A stretch of DNA of 64,000 bases, taken from Arthrobacter sp. OV608. Its GTDB lineage: Bacteria; Actinomycetota; Actinomycetes; Actinomycetales; Micrococcaceae. Of this stretch, positions 56,839 to 64,000 are shown one piece after another. The stretch's first letter is position 1, and each line of letters opens with the position of its first letter. The position numbers and the translations under genes are program-made. The notes beneath the pieces were generated by a model, which searched no databases, was not told the origin of the DNA, and saw nothing but the letters and a program-made list of their open reading frames with translations. The stretch spans positions 62,001-126,000 of the forward strand of contig FOEZ01000013.1 in assembly GCA_900110595.1 (NCBI GenBank), read 5' to 3'.

Positions 56839-57477
56839 CTAGGTGGCCGCCTCCGCCTCCGCCAGCGCGATCATCCGGATTTCCTCGGCAACTGCGTGGG
56901 AGGGCCAGTGGCTGTTGGCTATGTCCCTGGCCCGGTGGTGATCAGCATCGGCAAAGAGCTTCTCCAGCAGCCCCGTCACATGCAGCAGACCGATCAAGGC
57001 CGTGGTGCGCGCATCGGCTGTTCCGCTTCCCAGCCCGGCCTCAATGTCCTTGAGGAGCGCCGCCTTGGGCGCATGGTCCTGCTCCGGATACCGCGTGATC
57101 CTGAACAGGCCCAGGCGCTTTTCGCCAACGTGCCTCACCACGCCCTGCGCAGCCAGCTCCTCGTAAATCCGATGCACCTCGGCACGGCTTTCCAGGATTG
57201 AAACCCAGCGATGGGGCGTGTGCGGCCTGGATTTATGGCGGATGAGCTCCAGGTGGTGCTGAACCTCGGCGGGCACGGGGGCGCCAGTAACCCTGACGTG
57301 CTTGCCCTGCAGTTCGATGGCACCGAGCAGATCCAGCTCCGCCAGGATTGCCCCGGCCACGCCGGCCTGCAGAAGGGGCTGGGTGATTTCTGCCCCGCCG
57401 TCGGCATCGTTGGTTGCCAGAAGGAGGAACGCCTGGGGAAGGCTCAGCTCCCGGGCATTGGGAGATTCAGCATCCAT
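56839..57477 (-). CDS. GPP34 (Golgi phosphoprotein 3-like) family protein
   Basis: A 212-residue protein. The ATG at 57477 begins 'MDAESPNARELSLPQAFLLL', the usual GPP34 opening; a longer reading to 57552 is less likely. 'GVAGAILAELDLLGAIELQG' and 'FRITRYPEQDHAPKAALLKD' are family landmarks. Eukaryotic relatives bind phosphoinositides; the role in actinobacteria is not known to me. It stands alone on the minus strand. Confidence 0.85.
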   Translation of the reverse strand: MDAESPNARELSLPQAFLLLATNDADGGAEITQPLLQAGVAGAILAELDLLGAIELQGKHVRVTGAPVPAEVQHHLELIRHKSRPHTPHRWVSILESRAEVHRIYEELAAQGVVRHVGEKRLGLFRITRYPEQDHAPKAALLKDIEAGLGSGTADARTTALIGLLHVTGLLEKLFADADHHRARDIANSHWPSHAVAEEIRMIALAEAEAAT

Positions 57478-57557
57478 ACCACTATGGTCCCGCGGGAATC
57501 GGGCCACCACAATGAGGATTTGTCTCCGCGAAACGCAAACCACTGGAAGCAATCAAA

Positions 57558-57595
57558 ATTGCAGAGTACATTTAATGCAATCGCCCTTGCAGAGT
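57558..57595 (+). promoter_or_regulatory. Candidate operator of the RpiR-controlled operon
   Basis: TTGCAGAGT occurs twice (57559-57567 and 57587-57595, 28 bp apart). The first copy also forms ATTGCA...TGCAAT (57558-57563 and 57576-57581) with a 12-nt spacer. The block ends 27 nt before the start of the RpiR gene. Both symmetry and direct repeat suit a MurR/RpiR-type site, but this is inference. Confidence 0.45.
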
Positions 57596-57621
57596 GATCT
57601 GCGTTACAGAACAGGTCTTCC

Positions 57622-58530
57622 TTGAACACCAACACCGCAGAAGCGGAAGCCTCCGCACCTGTTGCCAACGGCAGCAACGGTGCCGGGGACAGCTCCCAGG
57701 CATGGCTCGGCGACGCGATCCCGGATGTTCCGCTCACCAAGGCACAAAGCCGGGTAGTGGAGGTCATCACACGGAATCCGCAGCTCTCCTCCTACGCGGA
57801 CATCGCGGAGATCGCTCAGCGGGCCGATGTCAACAACTCCACCGTGGTCCGCGCCGCGCAGCACCTTGGCTACCGTGGCTGGCCGGACCTGCAGCGGGAA
57901 CTCCGTTCGCGCTACCTCGTGATGATTTCCACGGAGGACACCCTCACCGAGCACGGCGAACACCGCAGCCCCTTGCACGACGCACTGAACCACGACGTTG
58001 AAAACCTCCGGCTGACCCTCGAATCGAATACAGCAGACGAAGCCGAGGCCGCCATTGCGGCGATGGCCGCGGCGAAGTCCATCACCGTCGTCGGGATCGG
58101 CTCCTTCGCCGGCCCCGCAAGCGTGATGGCCCACCTCGGCTCCACGATGGGGTATCCCATCTCGCTGGAAAACCGCGGCGGCGTCCACCTGGCTTCGAGC
58201 ACCAACACCCTTGGCGCCGGCGACGTGCTGGTGGTGATCAACATGTGGCGTTCGGTCCGGCAGGTCATCGTGGCCGCCGAAGCCGCCAAGGCTGCCGGTG
58301 CCACGGTCATCGCCATCAGCGACATGCGCCGCGGCCGCCTCGCAGCCGCCGCCGACCACCTGCTGGTGGTGGCATCCGAGGGCATCTCCTTCTTCCAGTC
58401 GGTCACCGCCGCGAACTCGCTGGTCTACGGGTTGCTCGCCGGGATGGAGGCGGCCCATCCCGAGCGCAGCCGGGCCGCCATCCGCCGCACGCAGCAGCTG
58501 TGGAAAGACCTCGACATCTACCTCGACTGA
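57622..58530 (+). CDS. MurR/RpiR-family regulator
   Basis: A 302-residue regulator with a TTG start. Residues about 35-115 form the RpiR helix-turn-helix ('LTKAQSRVVEVITRNPQLSS', 'ADVNNSTVVRAAQHLGYRGW'). Residues about 140-275 form a SIS sugar-phosphate-binding domain ('KSITVVGIGSFAGPASVMA', 'GDVLVVINMWRSVRQVIVAA'). It is the first gene of a five-gene operon, which it probably controls through the repeats at 57558. The effector is unknown. Confidence 0.9.
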   Translation: MNTNTAEAEASAPVANGSNGAGDSSQAWLGDAIPDVPLTKAQSRVVEVITRNPQLSSYADIAEIAQRADVNNSTVVRAAQHLGYRGWPDLQRELRSRYLVMISTEDTLTEHGEHRSPLHDALNHDVENLRLTLESNTADEAEAAIAAMAAAKSITVVGIGSFAGPASVMAHLGSTMGYPISLENRGGVHLASSTNTLGAGDVLVVINMWRSVRQVIVAAEAAKAAGATVIAISDMRRGRLAAAADHLLVVASEGISFFQSVTAANSLVYGLLAGMEAAHPERSRAAIRRTQQLWKDLDIYLD

Positions 58531-58556
58531 CCCGCCTTAACTTCGCAGGAGTATTG

Positions 58557-59528
58557 ATGAATGACCAGATCGATCGCCGGATAGCCGTCATCGGGCTCGG
58601 TGCCATGGGCGGCGCAATGGCCGCCACCCTCCACAAAGCCGGCTGGGACGTCACCGGCTTCGACCCCTCTGGCGAGGCACGTACCGCCGCGGAACAAACC
58701 GGCATCAAAACTATTGCCAACCTCGCGGATGCCGCCGGGACACCCTACGCCGTGCTCTCCCTCCCCGCCGCCAGCATCGTGGAAAGCACCGTGCCCCAAC
58801 TCCTCAAAGAGCCGGGCACCGTGGCGATTATCGACACCACCACCTCCGAACCGGGCACCAGCAAAACCATGGCCGAGCTTGCCCAAACCCAGGGAGCGGC
58901 CTTCGTGGACGCACCCGTCTCCGGTGGCCGCGACGGCGCAGCCACCGGTTCGCTGAGCGCCTTCGTCGGCGCCACGGACGAGGCCCTCGCTGCCGCCGGG
59001 CCCGTCCTCCAGGCATTGACGGGCGGGAAGTACAGCCACATCGGCGGCCCCGGCAGCGGCAATGTGGTCAAGCTCCTCAACAACGTGCTTGCGGCCGCCA
59101 ACCTCGTCTCGGTGGGTGAAGCACTGGGCGTCGCCAAGGCCTACGGCATCGACCCCGCCACCGCCGCGGCCAGCATCAGCAATGCGTCCGGGGGCAGCAA
59201 GGTCTCTGCCAACATGTACCCCAACTGGGTGCTCAGCGGCACGCACGACTCCGGTTTCTCCCTGGGCCTGATGGCCCGGGATGCCGCCCTCGCCGTGGAT
59301 GTGGCCGCCCGGATCGGCGAAAAGCCCGCACTCTTGGCCGCCGTGGCCAGTCAGTGGCAGGATGCCCTGGCCGCGCTCGGACCGAAGGCTGACTTCACCG
59401 AAATCGCCCGGACCGTGGCCCCGGCCATCACTCCCGCCGGAGCACCAAGCAACGCACCAAGCCTGAAACCTGACACGGCACCTGGCGCGGCACTCGGCAC
59501 CCCTTCAGGCACCACCGCAGGCACCTAA
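58557..59528 (+). CDS. 3-hydroxyisobutyrate dehydrogenase-like NAD(P)-dependent enzyme
   Basis: A 323-residue beta-hydroxyacid dehydrogenase with AGGAG before the ATG. 'IAVIGLGAMGGAMAATLHKA' (GLGAMG at 13-18) binds the cofactor, 'FVDAPVSGGRDGAATGSLSA' is the substrate-binding signature, and 'GSGNVVKLLNN' carries the catalytic Lys. Residues about 295-323 are a low-complexity Ala/Pro/Thr/Gly tail not needed for the fold. It probably oxidises a 3-hydroxy acid to the semialdehyde used by the next enzyme. Confidence 0.9.
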   Translation: MNDQIDRRIAVIGLGAMGGAMAATLHKAGWDVTGFDPSGEARTAAEQTGIKTIANLADAAGTPYAVLSLPAASIVESTVPQLLKEPGTVAIIDTTTSEPGTSKTMAELAQTQGAAFVDAPVSGGRDGAATGSLSAFVGATDEALAAAGPVLQALTGGKYSHIGGPGSGNVVKLLNNVLAAANLVSVGEALGVAKAYGIDPATAAASISNASGGSKVSANMYPNWVLSGTHDSGFSLGLMARDAALAVDVAARIGEKPALLAAVASQWQDALAALGPKADFTEIARTVAPAITPAGAPSNAPSLKPDTAPGAALGTPSGTTAGT

Positions 59529-59559
59529 CACCCAACCCGCAGCCCAAAGGAACACCACA

Positions 59560-61107
59560 TTGAGCGTCACAACAGCACCAACCTCCTCCTCGGCAGCCAC
59601 CGCTAAGAATGTCCTGGATTCAGCCTTTCCCGCCGGTCTGGGCGCCTTCGTCGACGGCAAGATAACCACCGGCAGCGGCGAGTCCATTACCCTCACCGCG
59701 GCTGCCACCGGCGAACCGTTCGCCACCTACGCGGACCCCGGCGCCGAGGGTGCCAACGCCATCCTGGAAAGCTCGACGGCGGGTGCCAAAGTCTGGGGCG
59801 CACTGAACGGCTTCGAACGGGCCGCCATCCTCCGCAACGTCAGCCGGGCGGTGGAACAGCACGGGGAGGAGCTCGCCATCCTCGAATCCGCCACCACCGG
59901 CAAGCCCATCCGCGACACACGCGCCGAAGCCGCCAAAGTTGCTGAAATGTTCGGCTACTACGCCGGCTGGGCGGACAAGCTGACCGGCCAGACCATTCCC
60001 GTTCCCGGCAACTGGCACACCTACACCGAGCGCGTCCCGTGGGGCGTCGTCGTGGCCATCACGCCCTGGAATGCTCCCTTGTTTACGGCCGGCTGGAACT
60101 CCGCGGCCCCGCTCGCGGCCGGTAACGTGGTGATCATCAAGCCCAGCGAGTTCACCCCGGCCTCATCGGTCCGGCTCGCCCAACTGGCGCACGAAGCCGG
60201 GCTGCCGGCAGGCGTCTTCAACGTGGCGGCCGGGCTGGGCCAGACTGTGGGCGCGGCCCTCACCACGGACCGGCGCGTGGGCAAGGTGAGCTTCATCGGC
60301 TCCGTCCCCACCGGCCGCCGCGTCGCCGTGGCTGCAGCCCAGGCCGGGATTCCCGCCCTGCTGGAGCTCGGCGGGAAAAGCGCCAACGTCGTCTTCGCGG
60401 ACGCGGACCTGGACCGTGCCGCGGACGGCGCCATCTCGGCCATATTCTCCGGCGCGGGCCAGTCCTGTGTGGCCGGATCGCGCCTGCTGGTGGAGCGCCG
60501 CGTCCACGCAGAGTTCGTGGAGCTGGTGGCTGCCAAGGCCGCACGGCTCCGGGTGGGCGACCCGCTCAGCGCGGACACCGAGGTGGGCCCCATCATCACC
60601 GCCCAGCAGTTCGCCACCGTCACCACGCTCATCGAGGCAGGAATGAACGACGGCGGCCGCCGGGTCACAGAAGCCGCTTTGCCGGAGTCCCTGGCCGGGT
60701 CAGCCCTGGCCGGCGGGCACTGGGTGATGCCCACTCTGTTGGATGGCGTCACCCCGGCCAACCGCCTCGAAACCACGGAGGTCTTTGGTCCCGTAGTGGG
60801 CGCCGACGCCTTCGACACCGAAGCCGAAGCCATCGCCCGGGCCAACAACACGAACTTCGGCCTGGCCGGTGCCGTCTGGACCTCCGACGTGTCCCGCGCC
60901 CACCACGTGGCCCGCGAAGTGAAGGCCGGCACGTTCTGGATCAACTCGTACAAGACCATCCACGTGGCGGTTCCGTTCGGCGGCTTTGGCGATTCCGGCC
61001 ACGGCCGCTCCTCCGGCCCCGGCGTGCTGGACGAATACACGCAGACCAAGGCCATCTGGGTGCCCACCCGCGCGGCCGGGTCGCCCTTCCCGTCCCTGTC
61101 CTACTAA
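59560..61107 (+). CDS. Aldehyde dehydrogenase
   Basis: A 515-residue NAD(P)-dependent enzyme with a TTG start after AAAGGA. The catalytic residues are visible: E269 in 'LLELGGKSANVVF' and C303 in 'SGAGQSCVAGSR'. 'VVVAITPWNAPLFTAGWNSA' (about 163-182) is the cofactor region and 'FGPVVGADAF' a C-terminal landmark. It follows the 3-hydroxyacid-type dehydrogenase, so oxidation of the resulting semialdehyde to an acid is the likely step. Confidence 0.92.
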   Translation: MSVTTAPTSSSAATAKNVLDSAFPAGLGAFVDGKITTGSGESITLTAAATGEPFATYADPGAEGANAILESSTAGAKVWGALNGFERAAILRNVSRAVEQHGEELAILESATTGKPIRDTRAEAAKVAEMFGYYAGWADKLTGQTIPVPGNWHTYTERVPWGVVVAITPWNAPLFTAGWNSAAPLAAGNVVIIKPSEFTPASSVRLAQLAHEAGLPAGVFNVAAGLGQTVGAALTTDRRVGKVSFIGSVPTGRRVAVAAAQAGIPALLELGGKSANVVFADADLDRAADGAISAIFSGAGQSCVAGSRLLVERRVHAEFVELVAAKAARLRVGDPLSADTEVGPIITAQQFATVTTLIEAGMNDGGRRVTEAALPESLAGSALAGGHWVMPTLLDGVTPANRLETTEVFGPVVGADAFDTEAEAIARANNTNFGLAGAVWTSDVSRAHHVAREVKAGTFWINSYKTIHVAVPFGGFGDSGHGRSSGPGVLDEYTQTKAIWVPTRAAGSPFPSLSY

Positions 61108-61142
61108 CCCGCCCTAAACGCTGCACCCAAAGGAAGATGCCC

Positions 61143-62369
61143 ATGGAACTGACCAACCCATTCCCCGCCCCGGCGGCCCTTCGCGGCACCCTGGCAGACG
61201 GCGTCGACCACTGGAAACCCCGCGTCCAGGCATTGGCGCAGGAAATCCACGCGTTCAAGGAGATCTCCTTCGAGGAGGTCCGCTCCGCCGGGGCCATTGC
61301 CACCCTGCTGGAGGAAGCCGGCTTCGAGGTGGAGCGCGGCACCTCGGGCCTGCCCACCGCCTTCTCGGCGAGCGCGGGAAGCGGCGAACTGACGGTGGCG
61401 CTGTGCGTTGAGTACGACGCGCTTCCGGACATCGGCCACGCGTGCGGGCATAACCTGATCGCCGGCGCCTCGGTGGCCGCCGCCCTCGCCCTTCTCCCCA
61501 TGGTGGACGATCTTGGCATCACGCTGAAGGCCATCGGCACCCCGGCCGAGGAGCATGGCGGCGGCAAGGCGCTGATGCTGGAACGTGGAGCGTTCGACGG
61601 CGTCGGGCTGGCTTTGATGGTCCACCCTGTCCAGGACGGGCTCACCTACAATCCCACCGGCACCAGCGCCCAAGCGGTGGGCCGCTACAAGGCGACGTTC
61701 ACCGGTAAGGCGGCCCACGCCGCGGCAGCCCCGCACCAGGGCGTCAACGCGGCCGATGCCGCGGTGCTGAGCCAGGTGGCCATCGGACTGCTGCGCCAGC
61801 AGATCCCCAGCGACCACCGGATCGCCTGCTTCGTGGCCGAGGCCGGGCACGTCACCAACATCATTCCGGAAAAGGCGGTGGTTCAGTTCGAATGCCGGGC
61901 CTTCACCCTGCCGGAATACGAGGCCCTGCACCAGCAGGTCCGGAACTGCTTCGAAGGCGCCGCGCTGGCCACCGGAACAACGCTGGTCGTCGAGGAAGCG
62001 GAACCGCTGTACGAACCGCTGCTCCAGGATGACGCCCTCGCAGCGCACTGGACCGACGCGATGGAGGCCTTCGGCAAGGACACCTCGCGGTCGTCCGGCC
62101 TCAGCGGAGGCTCCACCGACATGGGCAACATCTCCCAGGTCATCCCCTCCCTGCACCCGTGGCTGAGCATCCCGGGTGCGGACGTGCCCATCCACTCGCA
62201 CGCGTTTGCCGCACTTGCGGACACTCCCGGGGCGTACGGCGTGATGTTCGAGGCAGCGGTCGCGCTGGCCTGGACCGCCGCAGCCGCCGCCTCAACCCCC
62301 ACCGAACGGGACCGCTTCATCAAAGCCGCGTACCGCCGTCGTACTTTCACGCAGGAAGGCACATCATGA
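61143..62369 (+). CDS. M20-family amidohydrolase (AbgB-like)
   Basis: A 408-residue metallopeptidase-like hydrolase. The ATG at 61143 is 7 nt after AAAGGAA; the ATG at 61137 is too close to it. 'VEYDALPDIGHACGHNLIAG' supplies metal-binding Asp/His/His, 'GTPAEEHGGGKALM' the catalytic Glu pair, and 'GKAAHAAAAPHQGVNAADAA' the dimerisation domain entry. 'GSTDMGNISQVIPSLHPW' closes the site. It likely cleaves an amide such as an N-acyl or p-aminobenzoyl-glutamate-like compound. Confidence 0.9.
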   Translation: MELTNPFPAPAALRGTLADGVDHWKPRVQALAQEIHAFKEISFEEVRSAGAIATLLEEAGFEVERGTSGLPTAFSASAGSGELTVALCVEYDALPDIGHACGHNLIAGASVAAALALLPMVDDLGITLKAIGTPAEEHGGGKALMLERGAFDGVGLALMVHPVQDGLTYNPTGTSAQAVGRYKATFTGKAAHAAAAPHQGVNAADAAVLSQVAIGLLRQQIPSDHRIACFVAEAGHVTNIIPEKAVVQFECRAFTLPEYEALHQQVRNCFEGAALATGTTLVVEEAEPLYEPLLQDDALAAHWTDAMEAFGKDTSRSSGLSGGSTDMGNISQVIPSLHPWLSIPGADVPIHSHAFAALADTPGAYGVMFEAAVALAWTAAAAASTPTERDRFIKAAYRRRTFTQEGTS

Positions 62370-63772
62370 GCACCACCAAAACAGCCCGGTCTGATAAGGC
62401 CGGGGCCAAGCTGACCATCCCGATCGCCGCCCTGGCCCTGGTGATCGCCGTGGCGGTCCAGTTCATTGGGCAGGTGAAAATCGATGTGGGAATCGGCTCC
62501 ATCATCATCTTCCCCATGGTGTGGGGCCTCATCCTGGGCCTGCTGGTCTCGATCCAGAAGTTCAAGCCCCTGGGCATCGACCTGCAGCGGGTGGCGGCAG
62601 CCCTGGTGGGCGTGGCCGTATTGCTCCTGGTGGCCCGGCTGGCGTTCAACATCGGACCCAGCCTGCCCACCCTGCTCAAGGCCGGACCCGCGCTGCTCCT
62701 CCAGGAGGTGGGCCACCTGCTCGGCACCATCGTGCTGGCGCTCCCCCTGGCTGTGCTGCTGAGGATGGGCGCGGCAACGGTGGGCGCCACGTTCTCGCTG
62801 GACCGCGAGCCCTCCTTCGCGATGGTGTCCGAGAAGTACGGCCCTGATTCGGACCAGTACCGCGGCGTTCTGGCCATGTACGTGTTCGGCACGCTGTTCG
62901 GCGCCGTCTACATCACGCTCCTCACCTCGCTCGTGGCCAACTGGAAGATCTTCGATCCGCTGGCCCTGGCCATGGGCGCCGGCGTGGGGTCCGGCTCCAT
63001 GATGGCGGCGTCGGCGGCGAGCATCGTGGCCGGCTACCCCGCGGACCAGGAAGCCATCCTGGGCATGGCGGCCGTGTCCAACCTGATCACCACGGTCCTG
63101 GGCGTTTACGTCGGCATTTACATCGCCCTGCCGCTGGCCGACCGGTTCTACCGGCTCCTCACCCGCAAGCAGACCGCACGCGAAGAAGCAGCCGTGACGG
63201 CTGGCGCACCGGCCGGCGCTGCCGGGGCTTCCGCCGGTGCAGCGGCAGCACGTACCGCAGCGGACATGGACCGCGAGATCGCCCAGGCGGAGGAAAACCG
63301 GCGGTTCCGTGAGCGCGTGGCCGAGTCCGCCGCAGCCATGAAACTGCCGCTATGGCTGTCCCTCTCGGTCCTCACGGTCCTGGGCATCGCGACGGCGTCG
63401 GTGGCGGCGAAGGGCTTCAGCCTCACCATCGTGGCCGGCTACGCGGTCATGCTGGTTTTGGTCCTGGTCAGCATCGCGCTGGCGAAGGCCACCCGGAAGA
63501 TCTCGGCCATCATTTTTATCACCACCATTGGCGCCTACATCTCCAGCCCGTGGTTCTTCGCGGCGGAACCGTTGAATGCCGCGGTCAAAACCGTCGACTT
63601 CCTCTCCATCGCCACCGTGATGCTGACCCTGGCGGGCCTGTCGCTGGGCAAGGACATCCCGCTGCTGAAAAACATCGGCTGGAAAATCATCCCCGTGGGC
63701 CTGGTGGCCGTCACGGCGTCGTTCCTGCTCTCCACGGTGATTGCGGAATTCGCCCTTGGCCTCTGGCACTGA
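62366..63772 (+). CDS. DUF3100 integral membrane protein, probable transporter
   Basis: A 468-residue membrane protein starting in the stop of the M20 gene (ATGA). About ten to twelve hydrophobic segments lie in two halves, split by a hydrophilic linker of roughly residues 270-325 rich in Ala, Glu and Arg. 'AMGAGVGSGSMMAASAASIV' and 'LSIATVMLTLAGLSLGKDIP' are striking Gly/Ser/Met-rich motifs. The pattern matches DUF3100, commonly found beside AbgB-like M20 genes, so it may import the amide cleaved by its neighbour. No activity is established to my knowledge. Confidence 0.8.
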   Translation: MSTTKTARSDKAGAKLTIPIAALALVIAVAVQFIGQVKIDVGIGSIIIFPMVWGLILGLLVSIQKFKPLGIDLQRVAAALVGVAVLLLVARLAFNIGPSLPTLLKAGPALLLQEVGHLLGTIVLALPLAVLLRMGAATVGATFSLDREPSFAMVSEKYGPDSDQYRGVLAMYVFGTLFGAVYITLLTSLVANWKIFDPLALAMGAGVGSGSMMAASAASIVAGYPADQEAILGMAAVSNLITTVLGVYVGIYIALPLADRFYRLLTRKQTAREEAAVTAGAPAGAAGASAGAAAARTAADMDREIAQAEENRRFRERVAESAAAMKLPLWLSLSVLTVLGIATASVAAKGFSLTIVAGYAVMLVLVLVSIALAKATRKISAIIFITTIGAYISSPWFFAAEPLNAAVKTVDFLSIATVMLTLAGLSLGKDIPLLKNIGWKIIPVGLVAVTASFLLSTVIAEFALGLWH

Positions 63773-63805
63773 CTCCCGACCAAGACTCCCGACAGCCCGG
63801 TCCAC

Positions 63806-63850
63806 AGCAAAGCGGACGACGGCGGGACCTCCCGCCGTCGTCCGCTTGCT
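63806..63850 (+). terminator. Hairpin terminator, GGACGACGGCGGG family (long form)
   Basis: AAGCGGACGACGGCGGG (63810-63826) and its exact complement (63831-63847) form a 17-bp stem with an ACCT loop, extended by AGC/GCT with one bulge. It follows the DUF3100 stop by 33 nt. The remaining 150 nt to the window end hold nothing that I can name. Confidence 0.8.
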
Positions 63851-64000
63851 TAATCGTCGGCTCGCCGGAAGTAAGGGTGCGGGCCACCTGGACCACTGGT
63901 ATTGCTCCGCGCCCGAAGGCGGAAGGAACCATGCGCCCAACACGGCCAGCGCACTAATCCAGGTTGTTGCCTGCCGTTTCCGGCCCGCACGGTCTTTGGG

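Overview
The window looks like a chromosomal segment of a high-GC Gram-positive soil actinobacterium of the Micrococcaceae (Arthrobacter/Pseudarthrobacter type). The reasons are GC-rich codon use, many GTG/TTG starts, leaderless genes with a TAnnnT box 6-8 nt before the start, a DUF222/HNH (13E12-type) gene, and protein families typical of that group. No rRNA, tRNA, CRISPR array, phage module or intact insertion sequence was seen. This assignment is inference from sequence character only.

Layout. (1) 1-7493: an ArsR regulator with a perfect operator over its own start, then six GAF-ANTAR genes. Two are on the minus strand, associated with small proteins and a membrane protein. Four are on the plus strand as a tight array in which three related small helical proteins alternate with the GAF-ANTAR genes. 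I consider this the best candidate for an undescribed system. (2) 7797-14806: a small orphan protein, thioredoxin reductase, a CPBP-type membrane protein, a 28-residue-repeat protein, a SnoaL-like protein, a zinc alcohol dehydrogenase, and a cupin plus Bcr/CflA-type exporter divergent from an XRE regulator. (3) 14807-21829: an organosulfur import and oxidation operon (sulfonate-type ABC importer, two FMN monooxygenases, an aldo/keto reductase) preceded by a structured leader with a 37-codon ORF containing Cys-Cys. (4) 21778-28954: membrane protein, PAP2, DUF817 and DUF2236 genes, then an amidohydrolase and MFS pair divergent from a TetR gene with a clear operator.

(5) 29170-42054: a beta-galactan utilisation locus. 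It has a secreted GH53 galactanase, a ChvE/MmsAB multiple-sugar importer, a GH42 beta-galactosidase, an oligosaccharide ABC importer and a LacI regulator. Matching LacI-type operators abut the -10 regions in front of GH53, GH42 and the importer. Both importers carry a perfect 17-bp hairpin just after the binding-protein gene. (6) 42165-49752: one eight-gene minus-strand operon joining 5-oxoprolinase-type pxpABC, an MHS permease and four sugar-acid type dehydrogenases, facing a LysR gene at 50260. (7) 51310-57477: a small protein behind an AT-rich inverted repeat, a DUF222/HNH gene with a DNA-damage-type promoter and a duplicated 3' end, an RraA-like/aminotransferase pair, an unknown HTH-like protein, a universal stress protein and a GPP34 protein. 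(8) 57622-63772: an RpiR-controlled operon (3-hydroxyisobutyrate-type dehydrogenase, aldehyde dehydrogenase, M20 amidohydrolase, DUF3100 membrane protein), probably a catabolic pathway of unknown substrate.

A GGACGACGGCGGG hairpin recurs at gene ends across the window and probably acts as a clade-specific terminator element. Functions given here come from motif recognition by eye. No database search was run.
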